NCBI GenBank assembly: GCA_944989445.1
Contig: CALYLW010000997.1
Coordinates: 372,751-436,750 of the forward strand
Length of the DNA stretch: 64,000 nt
Direction: 5' to 3'
Source: Ampullaceana balthica
Lineage: Eukaryota > Mollusca > Gastropoda > Lymnaeidae
In this document: positions 36,201-48,114 of the stretch, in pieces
Position numbering within the stretch: position 1 is the first letter of the stretch
Layout of the letters: every line of letters begins with the position of its first letter
Made by a program: the position numbers and the translations under genes
Notes under the pieces: generated by a model
What the model was told of the DNA's origin: nothing
Database searches by the model: none
What the model saw: the letters and a program-made list of their open reading frames with translations, nothing else

Positions 36201-39200
36201 ACAATCGTTCAAATAGCTCTAGATTGTAAATAGTGTCTCAGCAGAAGTTTCCGATACTGTATTGGATGTTTGGTTTGAAGGTGATATGTAAGCGAAGTGT
36301 TAGAAGCTAGAACCATGGTAGCAATGTTCTCTTTAAGCAGAGCGGCTGCGCATATATTTGACCGACGTTACGCAGAAGATTAGAAGATTAGAATCACCGC
36401 GCAGCAAATTTTGTAAAATATTGCACAAAAAATGGACGTTGTGCAACTTTGCAAACGAGTTTTTTTTAAACTTTGCACACGGCCCAAAGAAGCTTAGACT
36501 TAGAGGGAACATTGCATGGTAGGCAAACTATTTCTCTCAATGGGCACAATAACCTTTATCAACATTTTGAACATTCACGTCAGTCAATAGTTTAAAACCA
36601 AAATGTTCGGAAGCCACAGTCCAGGGAGGAAGGAAAAGAGGCAGACAAAGGAAGAGACTGGAAGACGATATGGGAAGTTGACCGGCCTGTCATTCAGTGA
36701 CTCTCAAAAGGCAGCACAGGACCGGGATAGTGTGCAGTTCACGATGGTGCCCCAACGACCCAATGACGTGTTAAGGGATAGTTCAAGTTCAAGTTCGGAA
36801 ATTATTTTATAGTTATCGGGCGAAATATTTTACTTTTTGACTTCCAGTACATTGATAAGTGGTGAATCGATAAATAGTTTTTAAAAAATTAATCGTTAAA
36901 AATTTTTAACGATTAATCGATAAATTGATGGTCATTTCCGCAGCCCTAATATAAATTAAAAACGTATGTCTTTTGACAAGTTGATTTTAGGTACGCTAAA
37001 AATAGGGGGAAATATATTTTTTTTTAAATTAAATAAACAACTTACTCCGCGTTCATCCTTCACTAAATTTTAGTTCGGAAATTCTGGTTACGTAATATTT
37101 ATTTCACGCAATCAGTAGTTACTAGACTACATTAGAAGCTCTGTTTCTATATAGGTAATTTTTAATACTAATTACTGATGTATAATATGATTTACATTAC
37201 CGGACGTGCATATCTTTGTAACCTTGTCGTAGGAGACACCTAGACATGAATCTTTGTGATTTTTCAAACATCGATCAATGCAGGCAATCAGACTTTTCGT
37301 CACAAGTTGATCAAATTGTTTGATAGCGAATCCTCCGTCATAAGTCTTTCTCTTAAATTGCACAGTTTGGTTTCTGTAGGCTAAGGCCCCTGAGATAACA
37401 AGACATATCATTTTATCAAAACAACGCTTTTTTTTGGTGCTGCCATGAGAACAATCCCCAAAGTTTATTACAGAATGTTACTATTTTATTCAACATTTTC
37501 AAAAAAGTGGTGTAAAGCGGATATTCGAAAGCTCGGGACATATGCTAAATTTGCCACAGCCACCCCTACTCCCCCCCCCCACACACACACACGAAACTTT
37601 CGTTAAAAATACGTAAATGTAAACAAAACAGACGTTTATTGGAAACTAATACTATGAAATGTTTTATTGTTGCATTAAGAATAAAGATTGAAGAGAATAC
37701 CTCACATTGTCTAAAAATAAAATGAATCTGCTCTTCTCTAATTAAAAATATTTGAAAGAAATCTCAATGTCAGTTGTATCAGTAATTTCATGCTTAATGG
37801 CCGAAATAGTCATTCTTAATGTAATCATTGTTAATCGTATTTAATAATCGTAAACAATGTACAAAAGACCAAATTGTTCCATTATATTCGATAGCATTCC
37901 AGATATTTCGTTTCATGGTCACGAGGTGAAATTGTGCGATAGGTAAGTATTTTAACTCAAAATTTAATTTGTAGAACCTTTTAAACATTTATGTAAGCAA
38001 AATGACAGATGATATTTGGCCAGATTTATTTTTAAAAACTGCAATAAGCTCATGTGGTCGCGAAAAACAACTTTTTTTCCAGAAATGTAAGAGATAAATT
38101 TGAAAAACGTAAAAAACCAAGGTTTTTTTTACTATAAATCCTTTATATACGAGACATAACTAAAAGAATGTTTATTATAATACGCAAAGCAAGACAATCC
38201 AAAAATACAAAATTTGAGTAATGTCTCATAAAACATGTTTAATATAATGCGCAGCGATCGGGAATATATTTTTTAAAAGTTTTGTCAATGTATTACGCAC
38301 CTTATTGGGTGACAGGAAAAGTTGTTTAATATAATACTCACCACGACGCTCTTGCACAAAAATTAACATGTTACATAGAAATAAATAAAGATGTAATCTA
38401 AAAATTCATAAATTTATTTACGATCTTTTCGATCGATCTGACATTTTGAGAGATCATTTTTATAATCGGCACGAGTCTGCCTGCAAAATTTCAGCTCGCT
38501 AGATTACAAGGAAGTGGATTAAAAATCGATCAAAAGTTTTTTTGGCAAGCTAGGCATCAAGCAACCAGACACCACGAGTTAATATAAAGGATTTAAAAAT
38601 TACGACTTCTTGCCTTTGTTGTGTTGTTTTTTTTTGGTTTTTTTTTGTTTTTTTTTAAATGATATAATCTGTCATTTTTCAATCACGTTAATGTTCAATA
38701 TTTAATGTCAGATTTTTATATCCTTCCATTTGCAAAAAAAATATTCGTTAATTTAAGCACGTAAATCACAATTTGCTATTTTAGGATACAGTGTGCGTCA
38801 GTCTTTAAATCCATGAGTTGTTCTTTTTTAATGCTAGAAAACAAACGACAATGGAATGATTATTCTTTATTCCCTATAAAAATGTAAAAATTTGTTCCAG
38901 TAATTTAAATTTAACCTACTCAAAGATCATTTAGTGTTTGCCATCTCATCTCTCGCATTCGTCTAAGGTTCGAGTTTGATCTGGTCAAGTTAATTTTCAT
39001 ATCATAATTTGACACTTTCAACCTTACTTCAATTATGGAAATTGCAAACCCATTTATCCGTTTGGCTATTTGCTTATACCTTTTATGTCCCCATATAATG
39101 TTAAATTTAGATTTGTCGTTGGAATTTGATCGGGTAAAGTTGAATTAGATTCTGCAACAGAAGTGGGTAAGAAACTTTAATAATCAATTACAGGTAACAG

Positions 39201-39672
39201 CAAATCAGTTTCATATCCTCATACTACTTTAGCCGTTTGGTTGTTCGTGGTTTTTTTAGTTCACTGTACTTCATATCAGATGAATTTAGGTCCAATATGG
39301 AGTTTGAATTTTTAGCTCTAGGAACTTACACGTAGTTTAGGATAGTCCCTTCTTCATCTTTTTTTTTACATTCCTCATTGTTGTTTTTTTTTCTTTTAAT
39401 TTGGACGATAAGCTACACTTTCATTTACCCTAATTTTAAAAAAGGGGTATTCTCCGCCCTTAACAAAATGCCGCCCGAGGCTTTGCCCACCTTGCCCCAT
39501 CACTACGCCGATGATTATTAATTAAAATTTCGCTCAGCGTGTCTTTAAATCACTTTTATTGTTATTTCAAGTATCTGTAAATTTAACCAAGACATTATAA
39601 AATCAGTAACTTACTATATGAAAGAAATATCATAGTTCCGATAACTAAACCATGTGAGAATGCTATAAACAT
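30135..39672 (-). CDS. Lectin gene D: secreted PAN-like plus C-type lectin domain protein (5 exons)
   Basis: Join of 39672-39615, 37389-37201, 33706-33530, 31093-30908 and 30250-30135; 726 nt, 241 residues. Signal peptide MFIAFSHGLVIGTMIFLSY, then ALAYRNQTV as the probable mature start. The PAN-like exon has CIDRCLKNHKDSC and ICTSG. The CTLD has CLWVS, FWVGLDD, FKWVDD and EDC. The ligand triplet is TSD and the site-2 asparagine-aspartate is replaced by FNG, so canonical calcium-dependent sugar binding is doubtful. All introns are phase 1. Exons 2 to 5 equal gene E in length. Introns are swollen with a hAT-Charlie relic, a Harbinger-type MITE, a LINE fragment and an intact-ended hAT element. 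Confidence 0.87.
30908..31093 (-). CDS. Gene D exon 4, CTLD core
   Basis: 186 nt. FEAHLVTLKETKKIDVLKQ, then FWVGLDDIDNEGQFKWVDD; donor GTACGT. Confidence 0.88.
31850..32320 (+). pseudogene. hAT-Charlie transposase relic in intron 3 of gene D
   Basis: Reads DLRWLSEVTALQRSFTLRNE and ELPILDLTCPG, then after one frameshift AFLVDVTRRLNLQNTSLQ and QLYSYIKTFRKKLQLFQK. This is the conserved middle of hAT-Charlie transposases (relatives of ZBED/GTF2IRD2-type proteins). A CAGGGTGTCCAAAG end-like motif sits at about 31376. Confidence 0.72.
32881..33316. mobile_element. PIF/Harbinger-type MITE with TAA target duplication
   Basis: Ends GGGGCCGTCCATAAAGTATG and CATTTATGGACGGCCCT, flanked by TAA on both sides. 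Same family as 13125-13401 and 60237-60645. Lies in intron 3 of gene D. Confidence 0.78.
33448..33515 (+). mobile_element. LINE 3' tail stub next to gene D exon 3
   Basis: TAGGACGCAATAATCTTCTG followed by an AGATAAGATAAGATAATA tail, matching the 3' end of the element at 34376-35310. It ends about 15 bp from the exon 3 donor. Confidence 0.72.
33530..33706 (-). CDS. Gene D exon 3, linker and CTLD start
   Basis: 177 nt. Acceptor TTGTGTAG; contains VTFYREKNC, AKSCLWVSTD and ARSKC; donor GTAATT after GCAA. A retrotransposon 3' tail begins only about 17 bp into the intron. Confidence 0.83.
34376..35310 (+). pseudogene. Reverse transcriptase C-terminal relic of a jockey-like LINE
   Basis: INDLPNNISIGKK runs into LFADDC, the RT catalytic A/DD block, then KCQLLRVTKK, KYLGVLINEKLSWNPHV, a frameshift, KSNKTLGFIKRNF, LVRPVLEYASSVWDP, a second frameshift, and LEQIQKRAARFITGEY. 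The 5' part is missing and the 3' tail ends with GATAAGATAAG. Lies in intron 2 of gene D, antisense to it. Confidence 0.88.
35934..36948 (-). mobile_element. hAT element with exact 8-bp target duplication
   Basis: Ends TAGGGCTG and CAGCCCTA with subterminal GTTAACGATT-type repeats, flanked by ATATAAAT at 35926-35933 and 36949-36956. The minus strand near 36130-36250 encodes NLELFERLFSSAGNIFNKTR, the hAT C-terminal dimerisation motif. Lies in intron 2 of gene D. Confidence 0.85.
36600..36790 (+). pseudogene. LINE endonuclease-RT C-terminal fragment nested in the hAT element
   Basis: KRGRQRKRLEDDM in one frame, then KLTGLSFSDSQKAAQDRDS and VVPQRP-like residues in the next, matching the C-terminal end of RTE-type endonuclease-reverse transcriptases (RQRKRWEDNI...W.GL pattern). 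Confidence 0.6.
37201..37389 (-). CDS. Gene D exon 2, PAN/apple-like domain
   Basis: 189 nt between an acceptor ATCTCAG and a GTAATG donor. ALAYRNQTV, then SLIACIDRCLKNHKDSC, then VTKICTSG. Confidence 0.85.
38122..38598 (-). mobile_element. MITE-1 copy in intron 1 of gene D
   Basis: ACTATAAATCCTTTATATAC at one end, AGTTAATATAAAGGATTT at the other, with internal blocks on bacterial-like CGATCG motifs common to the family. Confidence 0.78.
39615..39672 (-). CDS. Gene D exon 1, signal peptide
   Basis: 58 nt: ATG plus 18 codons with a hydrophobic core, donor GTAAGT. The equivalent exon of gene E aligns, and the upstream 400 bp of both genes is recognisably related. Confidence 0.8.
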
Positions 39673-40099
39673 TTTTTGTTCAAAAACGGGCGGCACACAC
39701 TTAGAGGATAAAATGTATTGTTTTAACTTTTGAGTAGAACCTTTAAATGCTAGAAACTTAGCAGATTATAAAACGGGATCCATCATTTAAGAAAAGCCTC
39801 GATGATTGTTTATAGATGTTTAAAATAATACAAATAGTGAAGGATTTTTACTCCCAAAGATTTGTTTTTCCATTTTATTGACCAGTGACCAAACACTAAT
39901 TTGTGCCCACATTAACAAGTGCCCTAATGTTTGCCTAACGATTATTTCACATTTCTACCATTGGTTTTATTAACTATTGTAAGCGTTCAAAAGAATTTTC
40001 GACTTAAGGTACTTTGATGCAATCAAAGCCTCGACCTATTGCGTTTTATCGTAAGTTTGGCTTTGAAAGCGGGTTATTTCTAACAACTAACAAATTGTG

Positions 40100-42990
40100 T
40101 TGATTTGAGCATGGATCCAAACTGATGTGTTAAAGGTTAATTTAATTTTCAAAAATCACTTAAGACAAATAGTAATATTAATAAAAACAAGTGCTATAAG
40201 ACGAGACGAGAATATGTTCTATCATATAGTCAAAAGCGTGGTCTTTGAAAAGAAAATGCCTTGTTAGTGTTTAATCAAAATCCATTGCTGATTAGAAAAT
40301 AATGGTGACGAAATATTGTTTTTACCTTCAGATGATATCACTAAAAACTTAACATGTTTTATTTTATCTTATCTATTAAGGACGATAATTCTATACAGAA
40401 GATTAGTGAGTCCTGGCATAATTCATGGCTTATGTCCAGTCTTTTTTAATTAGAGTTTTAAATGTTGATAGCGTGCTGGTTTTTCCATTCAACACCTGAA
40501 TTTCAGACGTGAAGAACGAGAATATTTGTGTGTTTGTTCTTGCATACAGAATAAGAAACAAAAACATGTACAATAGAAGAGATTGTAACAGTAAACATAC
40601 CACGCATTATAATAATAACTGTGGATAATCTCTATAAACAATAACGCATGGAACACATACTTATCAAAGGACACAATTTTTATTAAATCAAAGAGACTAT
40701 AAAATTGAGTTTACATTAATTAGCATTATAAATGTTTATTTGCATATTTCATTGACAATAGTTTTCAGGTGCATGTACTTTAAGAAATTACGCCCGTAGT
40801 TTTTGATAAGACATTTAACATGGGAAATCAAATCGATAATAACAGAATCGTTTCTTGTTGCGTTCCTACGAAGCAATTTAGTAATTTTCCTTAAGTACAT
40901 AACATGTTACAAATGGCGTTCACATAGGCTTTTTGTTTTGAGCCCAGGGACCAAGAAAACCTATGGGCTTAAAAATTAGTTTCTTTCAATTATTTAAATT
41001 GGCTATAGCCTGTAAATAATTTGATGTCTTGGCCTAAATTTTATTTAAATTTAAAAAAGTATACAATGGCAATCATTAATAATTCATTGGTTCCTTCAAT
41101 AATAATAATAATTTTATACTTTATATAGCACAGTACCCCAACAAGCATCTGGGCTCACAGCGGCTTACATTAAATTAGTAAAATACATAACTATCCATTC
41201 ATTCAATTTAAAACATTCTTAACCAAATCTTAACACATAATGATAATGCGTGCATATAAGCTAAATTTATCTTGTAAAGAAATATTTTTATCGTCTGTTT
41301 AATTTATTGAGAAAGTAAGTTTGAAGAGATGGGTTTAAGTGTCTTTTAGTTTTGGAGGCATTAATATTTGGAACACTACGAAAGTACTTATTCCTTCACA
41401 CCCTCATACTTATGATAAAACGGTCCTTAAATCTCTCCCGCAGGTTATTTATTAACGATATTTAAGCTCCTTGATTATATTGGTCTTTGGCGGCTTGTTG
41501 GTGGCTAGTAAAGAATGTTTGTAGCAGACGATAATGTCGTCAGTTATGAAGAGTCTTTGAGATTAATAAAGTAGGTTAATTTCTATAAAGATAACATTCA
41601 CAGATTAGTTGCAGCCTCAGTTTCAAGGGGTCAAATAAAGTATTAGCACTTAATATTATTATTACTATGGCCTGGGTCGTCAAAGTGGGTCTTAGAATTT
41701 ATGACATATAAATAAGCACTATATAAATAAATACCCTACCTATTCTGTTACAGATGCTCCTTCTATACAGACGATTATTGCATCTTACGCTTATCCATGT
41801 TTTATGCAATTTCTTGCATTTTCTTTAATATATATTATACACATTTGCGTTGATGTAAATTAAACTCAAATGAATTATAATATACTAGCTGACCTGAATG
41901 TCAGAAACCTTCCCAGAAGTGTACTAAACAACTTCACAAAGTTTAATTGTGATTGGATAATAACGATATACTTCAATAGCTTACATAAGTAGGAAACAAT
42001 ATTAAAAATAAAATAAAAATAACCCCAAAAAGTTTGTTTTTTTTTAAATAAAAAATTAGGGCTCCCGACCCCCAGTTAGTGATAATTTAAAATAATATAT
42101 TGCCATTATTCTCAAAAACTTCCCAAAGTATCATTGCAATCGGTTGAATAAAAATAATATTTATAAACTTTATAGCATAAATGTTGTTTTTTAAGTGCCC
42201 ACGCACCCAACCAAATAAATTGCAAGATTTAAAGATCTAAACGCCAGCAAATTGCAATCTGAATCAAGATGGATATGTGTCGTTGTTACTCGAAATGTTG
42301 TAAAATCGAATTGGGAATAAGGCAATATTTATTTTAACGGTTTTGGGCTCAAGGCCACAATGGAAAGCAAATTAGAATTTCAATGCTCTATAGTACTTTA
42401 ATATGAGCCGGATAGTATTTATGCAAACAATTTTACCAAGTATCCAAAGTTTTAAATAATGATAATATAGTTCATTTAATGAAAAATGACATTTAGGGAC
42501 CCTGGTCCCCAATAAGTGGGTTTTTTAAAGGCCAAAACCTTTCCAGAATGTTTACTTAACAATTTCAAAAAGTTTCATGTTGATCGGATCATGGTGACGG
42601 TAGCTAATGTTTAAATTAGCTTTATAAATCTTATATTAGAAAAATAGGCCCTGAGGGCCCCCGGGCCAAAACTGAGCAGGATGTCAAAGCCCTGAAGATT
42701 TCTATCTGGATTACGATGAAGATAATTGTCATTAATTGTCAAGATATTTTAATATCAAAAAGTAAATTAAGTCTTTAAAATAGCGTAAAAAGATTTGGGG
42801 CCCCCGATTCCAAAGACATGGTCTTTAGGAGTTCAATGAATTAAGGGCTATCAACTTTTTATATAGAAGGTTTGTTCAAGATCCATATATATATACCCAG
42901 TAGCTAACGCTTAAATTAATGTTATAGAACGTATATTTAAACAAGTAATAAAAACTCGAATGAGTGTTTAAACGCAATTTCCAACCAAAA
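40100..42990. other. Intergenic D/E, transposon debris
   Basis: Contains LINE 3' fragments in minus orientation at about 40359-40560 and 41735-41830, an (AAT)n plus TATAGCACAGTACCCCAAC element at 41100-41180 (related to 18841-18905), and from 41885 a TACTAGCTGACC-headed RTE-like remnant with repeated GGGCCCCCGGG blocks. No gene seen. Confidence 0.55.
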
Positions 42991-43003
42991 AAATCCGATT
43001 TTT

Positions 43004-43485
43004 AAATCCTTTATTTTAACTCGTGGTGTCTGGTTGTTTGGTTGCTTGCTTGCTTGACGAAAAAAACTTTGGATCAATTTTTAACCCACTTACTCGTAAG
43101 CTAGCGTAGCGAGCTGAAATTTTGCAGACAGTTTTGTGCCGATGATAAAAACAATGTATCAAAATTTCAGATCGATCGCATATACTGTCATTAAATTATT
43201 GAATTTTTAGATTATATAAGTCATCTCTATGTATCATGTTTATTTTTGAGATTGAAAGTCGCGGTGCGTATTATATTCAACGACCTTATTAATACTTTCC
43301 TGCTGCGCGATTTTGTGCGTATTATATTGACAATACTTTTTATAAACATATTCCCGATCGGTGCGCATTATATTAAACATGTTTTACGAGACATTACTAA
43401 AATTTTGTATTTTTTTATTGTCTTGCGCTGCGTATTATAATGAACATTCTTTTAGTTATGTCTCGTACATAAAGGATTTATAGTC
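43004..43485 (+). mobile_element. MITE-1, complete copy
   Basis: TTTTTAAATCCTTTATTTTA at the left and ACATAAAGGATTTATAGTC at the right; about 480 bp; no coding capacity. The terminal AAATCCTTTAT repeats are inverted. Confidence 0.8.
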
Positions 43486-43507
43486 AAAATTTTGGTTTTT
43501 TACTGGT

Positions 43508-43985
43508 TCTTTTTTAAATCCTTTATATTAACTCGTGGTGTCTGGTTGATTGCTTGCTTGTTGAAAAAATTTTGGATAGATTTTAACCCTCTTCCTCGTA
43601 AGCTAGCGAGCTGAAATTTCGCAGGCAGTTTTGTACCGATGATAAAAACGATGTATCAAAATTTCAGATCTACTGCATGTACTGTCATTAAATTATTGAA
43701 TTTTTAGATTATTTTATTTATCTCTATGTATCATGTTATTTTTTTAGATAGAGTGTCGTGGTGCGTATTATACTGAACGACCTTTTTAATACTTTCCTGT
43801 TGCGTGATTCGGTGCTTATTATATGGACTATAATTTTTAAACATATTTTCCCGATCGCTGCGCATTATATTATAACATGTTTTACGAGACATAACTAAAA
43901 TTTGGGATCTTTGGATTGTCGTGCGCCGCGTATTATAATGAACATTCTTTAAGTTATGTCTCGTACAGAAAGAATTTATAGTCAA
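43508..43985 (+). mobile_element. MITE-1, second complete copy in tandem
   Basis: Same ends and body as the copy at 43004, in the same orientation and separated by about 20 bp. Confidence 0.8.
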
Positions 43986-44825
43986 AAACTAGGTTTTTTA
44001 CGGGATTTTAAAAATTTTATTCAAGTGAAATCATTATAGATCACATTAAAAGTCATTTCAAATGAGTAATTCTGAAACCAAACACAACATGACGTCATAT
44101 CCCCTCACGCTACATCACACCAAGAATGTGTCAATATAATGCGCACCGCACAACAATCTAACATAAGCAATCACAAAGCGGGAAAACCCCCATTAACTAT
44201 CATTCTAGATTACATTAAAAGTCATTTCAAATAATAATTTTGAAACTAAACAAAACAATTTCTATCTACAAATTGCTTTTAAAATTACAGGAGTCTAACG
44301 AAAAGATTTTTTTTTCCAAATATTCCTTCTCCAACATTGTTCTAAATATTATTAGCTACCGTTTGCCGTTTGTTTCAGCCCGATAGATGTTATGGCTGGC
44401 GAGAAATTGACAAAATACAGATATTCTTTCTTTTTTTCCCCAAGAAATCCAGTAAATCTTTTCTGTAATTGTTTAGGTCCGTGAACATCCTTGGGACCTC
44501 CTTAACATATTTGCAAAAGAACCCTCTATCTGGTATGGTTCAGGAGGAGTTGCTATTCAAAGCACGAAAAAACTAGTCAGACATTCATAAACCCAATGTC
44601 CAACGTAAATTGCGTTAAAACGGCTTTAAGTGGCCCTGGTCCAATCGTTGCAAGATGCAACGTTCGAAACAAATGTTTGTTTCAATTAATGTTATAATGG
44701 ATATATTTATCTATATTTTTCAAGATTCGTGTAAAATTTGTTGGGGAAAAATATTTAATGTTAATGAAAAAACGATTTAGGTCACCTGGCTCCGAAGGAA
44801 TGAACATTAGTTCAATGCCCAATAG
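43986..44825. other. No gene seen
   Basis: AT-rich with two related blocks (GATTACATTAAAAGTCATTT at about 44040 and 44210), a local duplication. Confidence 0.5.
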
Positions 44826-45016
44826 CAAGGGGTCGGCAATCTGCGAGCAGCATTCGGCTCTTTCGATGTCAAGATGCGGCTCTCCAGCTCCAATGCTCAA
44901 ATATTAATGATTATATTATATTATTTTCAAAACTCCAGTTATTGGCTCTTAAAAAATGATAAATGTTGTAAATTGCAACTTTTGGCTCTTCCGTCTCAAA
45001 AGGTTTCCGACCCTTG
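44826..45016. mobile_element. hAT-type MITE
   Basis: CAAGGGGTCGGCAATCTGC at the left and AAAGGTTTCCGACCCTTG at the right, with internal TGCGGCTCT motifs. A related GAGAGCCGCATGTGGCTCT is at 11720. No clean target duplication was seen. Confidence 0.6.
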
Positions 45017-45490
45017 CATTTATTATTTTAATATTGGATATCAAGCTTTATATATCAAGTTTGGTAAAGATCCATTCAGTTGCCTAGGAGCTAACGCTTA
45101 ACTATTTTACCACGTTTTTATTAACTTGCTTTCTCGTCTGTCTGTCTGTCCGCAATTTTTCAAATTTGCCAACGTAAAATTTAACCACTTCTGATGGTCC
45201 TAGAGAGCTCAAAATTTTACCACAGAGATCTTGGATGACAATACATTTTATCAAATTTCAGCTCGATCGAATGTACCATAATTAAATTAATGCATTTTTA
45301 GTTTGTCTCTATATAGGCATCGGTATCCGTCTGCCGTTGTTAGATTTCACGTGCCGAGTTCACCCCGTGACCTCATCACCGTGGTATTAAAAAGTTGGGC
45401 GGGTGCTGTTGACGTGTTTGGTAATATAAATAGAGGTAAAATAGATTGTTTAAAAACCCGTTTTTAATAGTGGACTAAAAAGAATAAAAT

Positions 45491-45836
45491 AAATAAAGGT
45501 AAAAAAGGATTTTTAAAAAAAACACGTTTTTATAAGTGGACTGAAAAGAAGAAAATAATTTAAAACTTATACGTTCAAGTACTTTCATTTAATATGACTA
45601 AAAACGTGGGGCGGGTGCTTATGAGGTTTAACATATGCAGTTCACTCATTCTCTCACTTATAGATCTCTCTTTTGCCTTCTAAATTATAAATCTTTAACT
45701 TTTATACCAAACACCCGCCTCACGTTTTTAGACATATTAAATGAAAGTACTTGAACCTATAAGTTTTAAATTATTTTCTTCTTTTTTGTCCACTTATAAA
45801 AACGTGGTTTTAAAAAATCCTTTTTTACCTTTATTT
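45491..45836. repeat. Long inverted repeat, 125-bp arms
   Basis: 45491-45617 and 45712-45836 are inverted copies with about 95% identity and a 94-bp spacer. A shorter partial copy of the left arm precedes it at 45434-45485. Confidence 0.88.
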
Positions 45837-46603
45837 ATTACAAACGATATTTTTGGCCCCTGGCCTCGCATGAGTGTTTATTTTCAAAAACATTTTGCCA
45901 GTTACAATTCCGGGAGAGTACACATTAATCTCTTAAATGTTCATGGTGATCGTATAAATACTGTAGTAAGCAATTAAGAACATACATAAATCATATAGAA
46001 ATATAATTCATTTTCATTCAATGGAAATCAACACAAATAGGTAATTTTTAACCCACATTTTTTATTATAAATTTATGTTTTTGAATTTTCAAACGCAGAG
46101 AAAATGTTAGCATCATATAATTTAATTTATCTATTTATAAGGGATGTTGAAGCTTGTAGCTATTAGTTTACGCTCATTTTTAAAAATGTCTTATGATTAG
46201 AAATTTATTCCACAAGCAATATAATTATTTTAAAAATCAAATGCCCATCTGCAAACTTTTTTTTAATCAACAAGCCCGAGCGTTTTGACAGATTTTGACA
46301 ATGACATCCAATTTTGACCTCATTGGTTTTTGTGTTATGGGTTACACCTCTGATCATTCCTCGATCAGCACAAACAAACCTTATCTTTGCTGATAATTTG
46401 TTTTTTTTTATAATAGAAAGCAATACTTCCTTTTCTTTTCATTTATGGAACACCACCAAGAGGATATGTTGGCGTAGGATGGAAGAGTGGAAATAAATGT
46501 AAATTTAAGCGCATAATTCTGCATGTCTTGTGTCAACTCATGAGACAAAGAGGTGATCCCGTTTTAGAGAAGCGCACAAACAAGACATTTTTTTAATAAT
46601 GCT

Positions 46604-47811
46604 TGTTGACAACTTCAGTTATAGTAATAATACAACTAAAGATACGTACTATTAATGACTCTCTTGTTGTCTAGGGTAATATTCATTAATACATGCATTC
46701 AATCTTGGCTCTAGCCTCCAGTGTTAAGTATTAAATACTAATCTATAACGAAGGATACGTTAAGTCCGTTAACTACATATAAATGATGACACTTAACACC
46801 TCTGTGTACAACAGAGAGAAAATATTTATTTACATTAAATATATACATACAAATATAAAATGGAATTGATTACAAACTATGAATATCCTGACAATAATAT
46901 TCAGCTACTAAACATATAAAATAAAGGTACGTTGTGTTCTCAACTCAACTTCTTAATTTGCACACTAATGAACTGGTCCAGGTCCTTTATCCTCTTCGGA
47001 CACCTGGCTCCGCCTCCAAAATGCCTATGTGAGACTGACCCCCTGTCCCGTCTCGCTTGACCGATAACTCTAGTGGGCGTTCCCAGACTTCAAAGTCGTG
47101 CCCCCTCAGTTACGTCTTCAGCACTGGTTCTCACTACGTCACGGCTCAGCGTCGTCTTGCCCACTTTTGCCTGTAGAGCACATCTGGTGCTCACTTCAAC
47201 ACTAATTGCACTTGACACGTGGCTATTCTAGCCCTACGTTACTTCCTTCACTGTAGGCAACACTACCCTACATTACTTCCTTCACATGTAGGCAGGTAAC
47301 ACTACCCTACCGTACTTGCTGAAAATACAAATACACTTACATATATCGACTAACAATATATCAATCAATATATAACAGGATAATAACATCTAACTCTAAC
47401 ATACATTTGACTATCCTTATAAGTCTAACAAACCTGAACCCCTTCAGCAAGGCTCTGTTCCACACAGTCTAGCCCCTAGAACCTATTTCTCAGGGTGACC
47501 TGCTATATCTGGGAGAGAGAACGCCTCATGGTTTCTCCCCAGTATATAAAGGACCGCTCACCCACGCCATCACAGCATCTATCCTACATTCCTAGTAATT
47601 CCATTGGGTGAACCTTTGCCCCATGGCTGGTGCATGTGACAACATTCTCATGGTTGGTCAAACCCTAAGTATCATGTTCCTGGCACGTGATGGACTGTTT
47701 CCAGTAGGTAACAATCACGGCCTCATTTGCATAACGTTTCTACTACATCGCTTGAACCAAGGTCAACTGTAGCGTTGGTTGGTCCTAACCCCTATCCCCA
47801 ACTGTTCTACA
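46604..47811. mobile_element. 1.2-kb GC-richer insertion downstream of gene E
   Basis: Interrupts the flank that E shares with D. It starts TGTTGACAAC and ends TGTTCTACA, compatible with an LTR-like TG...CA unit, and contains diverged 38-bp repeats (ACTACCCTACATTACTTCCT). No coding frame and no clear target duplication. Confidence 0.45.
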
Positions 47812-47998
47812 CTAAATAAGATTCTCAAAACAATTAAGGTACTCAACAATGCTTTATATTTGAAATTCCATCGCAAGGAAAAAAAAACTGAATTCGCATC
47901 GAAATTTTAAGAGCAGTTTTTTTTTATATTATTTAATTTGTTTTTAATTACACACGAATTTGTAATAGCAGTGATGGGAAACAAAACAGTTGTGACAG

Positions 47999-48114
47999 TC
48001 AAAGATTTATTTCACAAACATAATTCAAAGTCTTTTCACACTTTTCATCGTTAAAAAGATCAACATCGTCTGCGTACGTCACACAATCTTCATCGCCCTG
48101 GTTATCGGGTGTGT
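47999..48114 (-). CDS. Gene E exon 5, CTLD end and stop
   Basis: 116 nt. TPDNQGDEDCVTY, FNDEKC, YVCEINL, TGA; acceptor CTTACAG. Confidence 0.86.
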
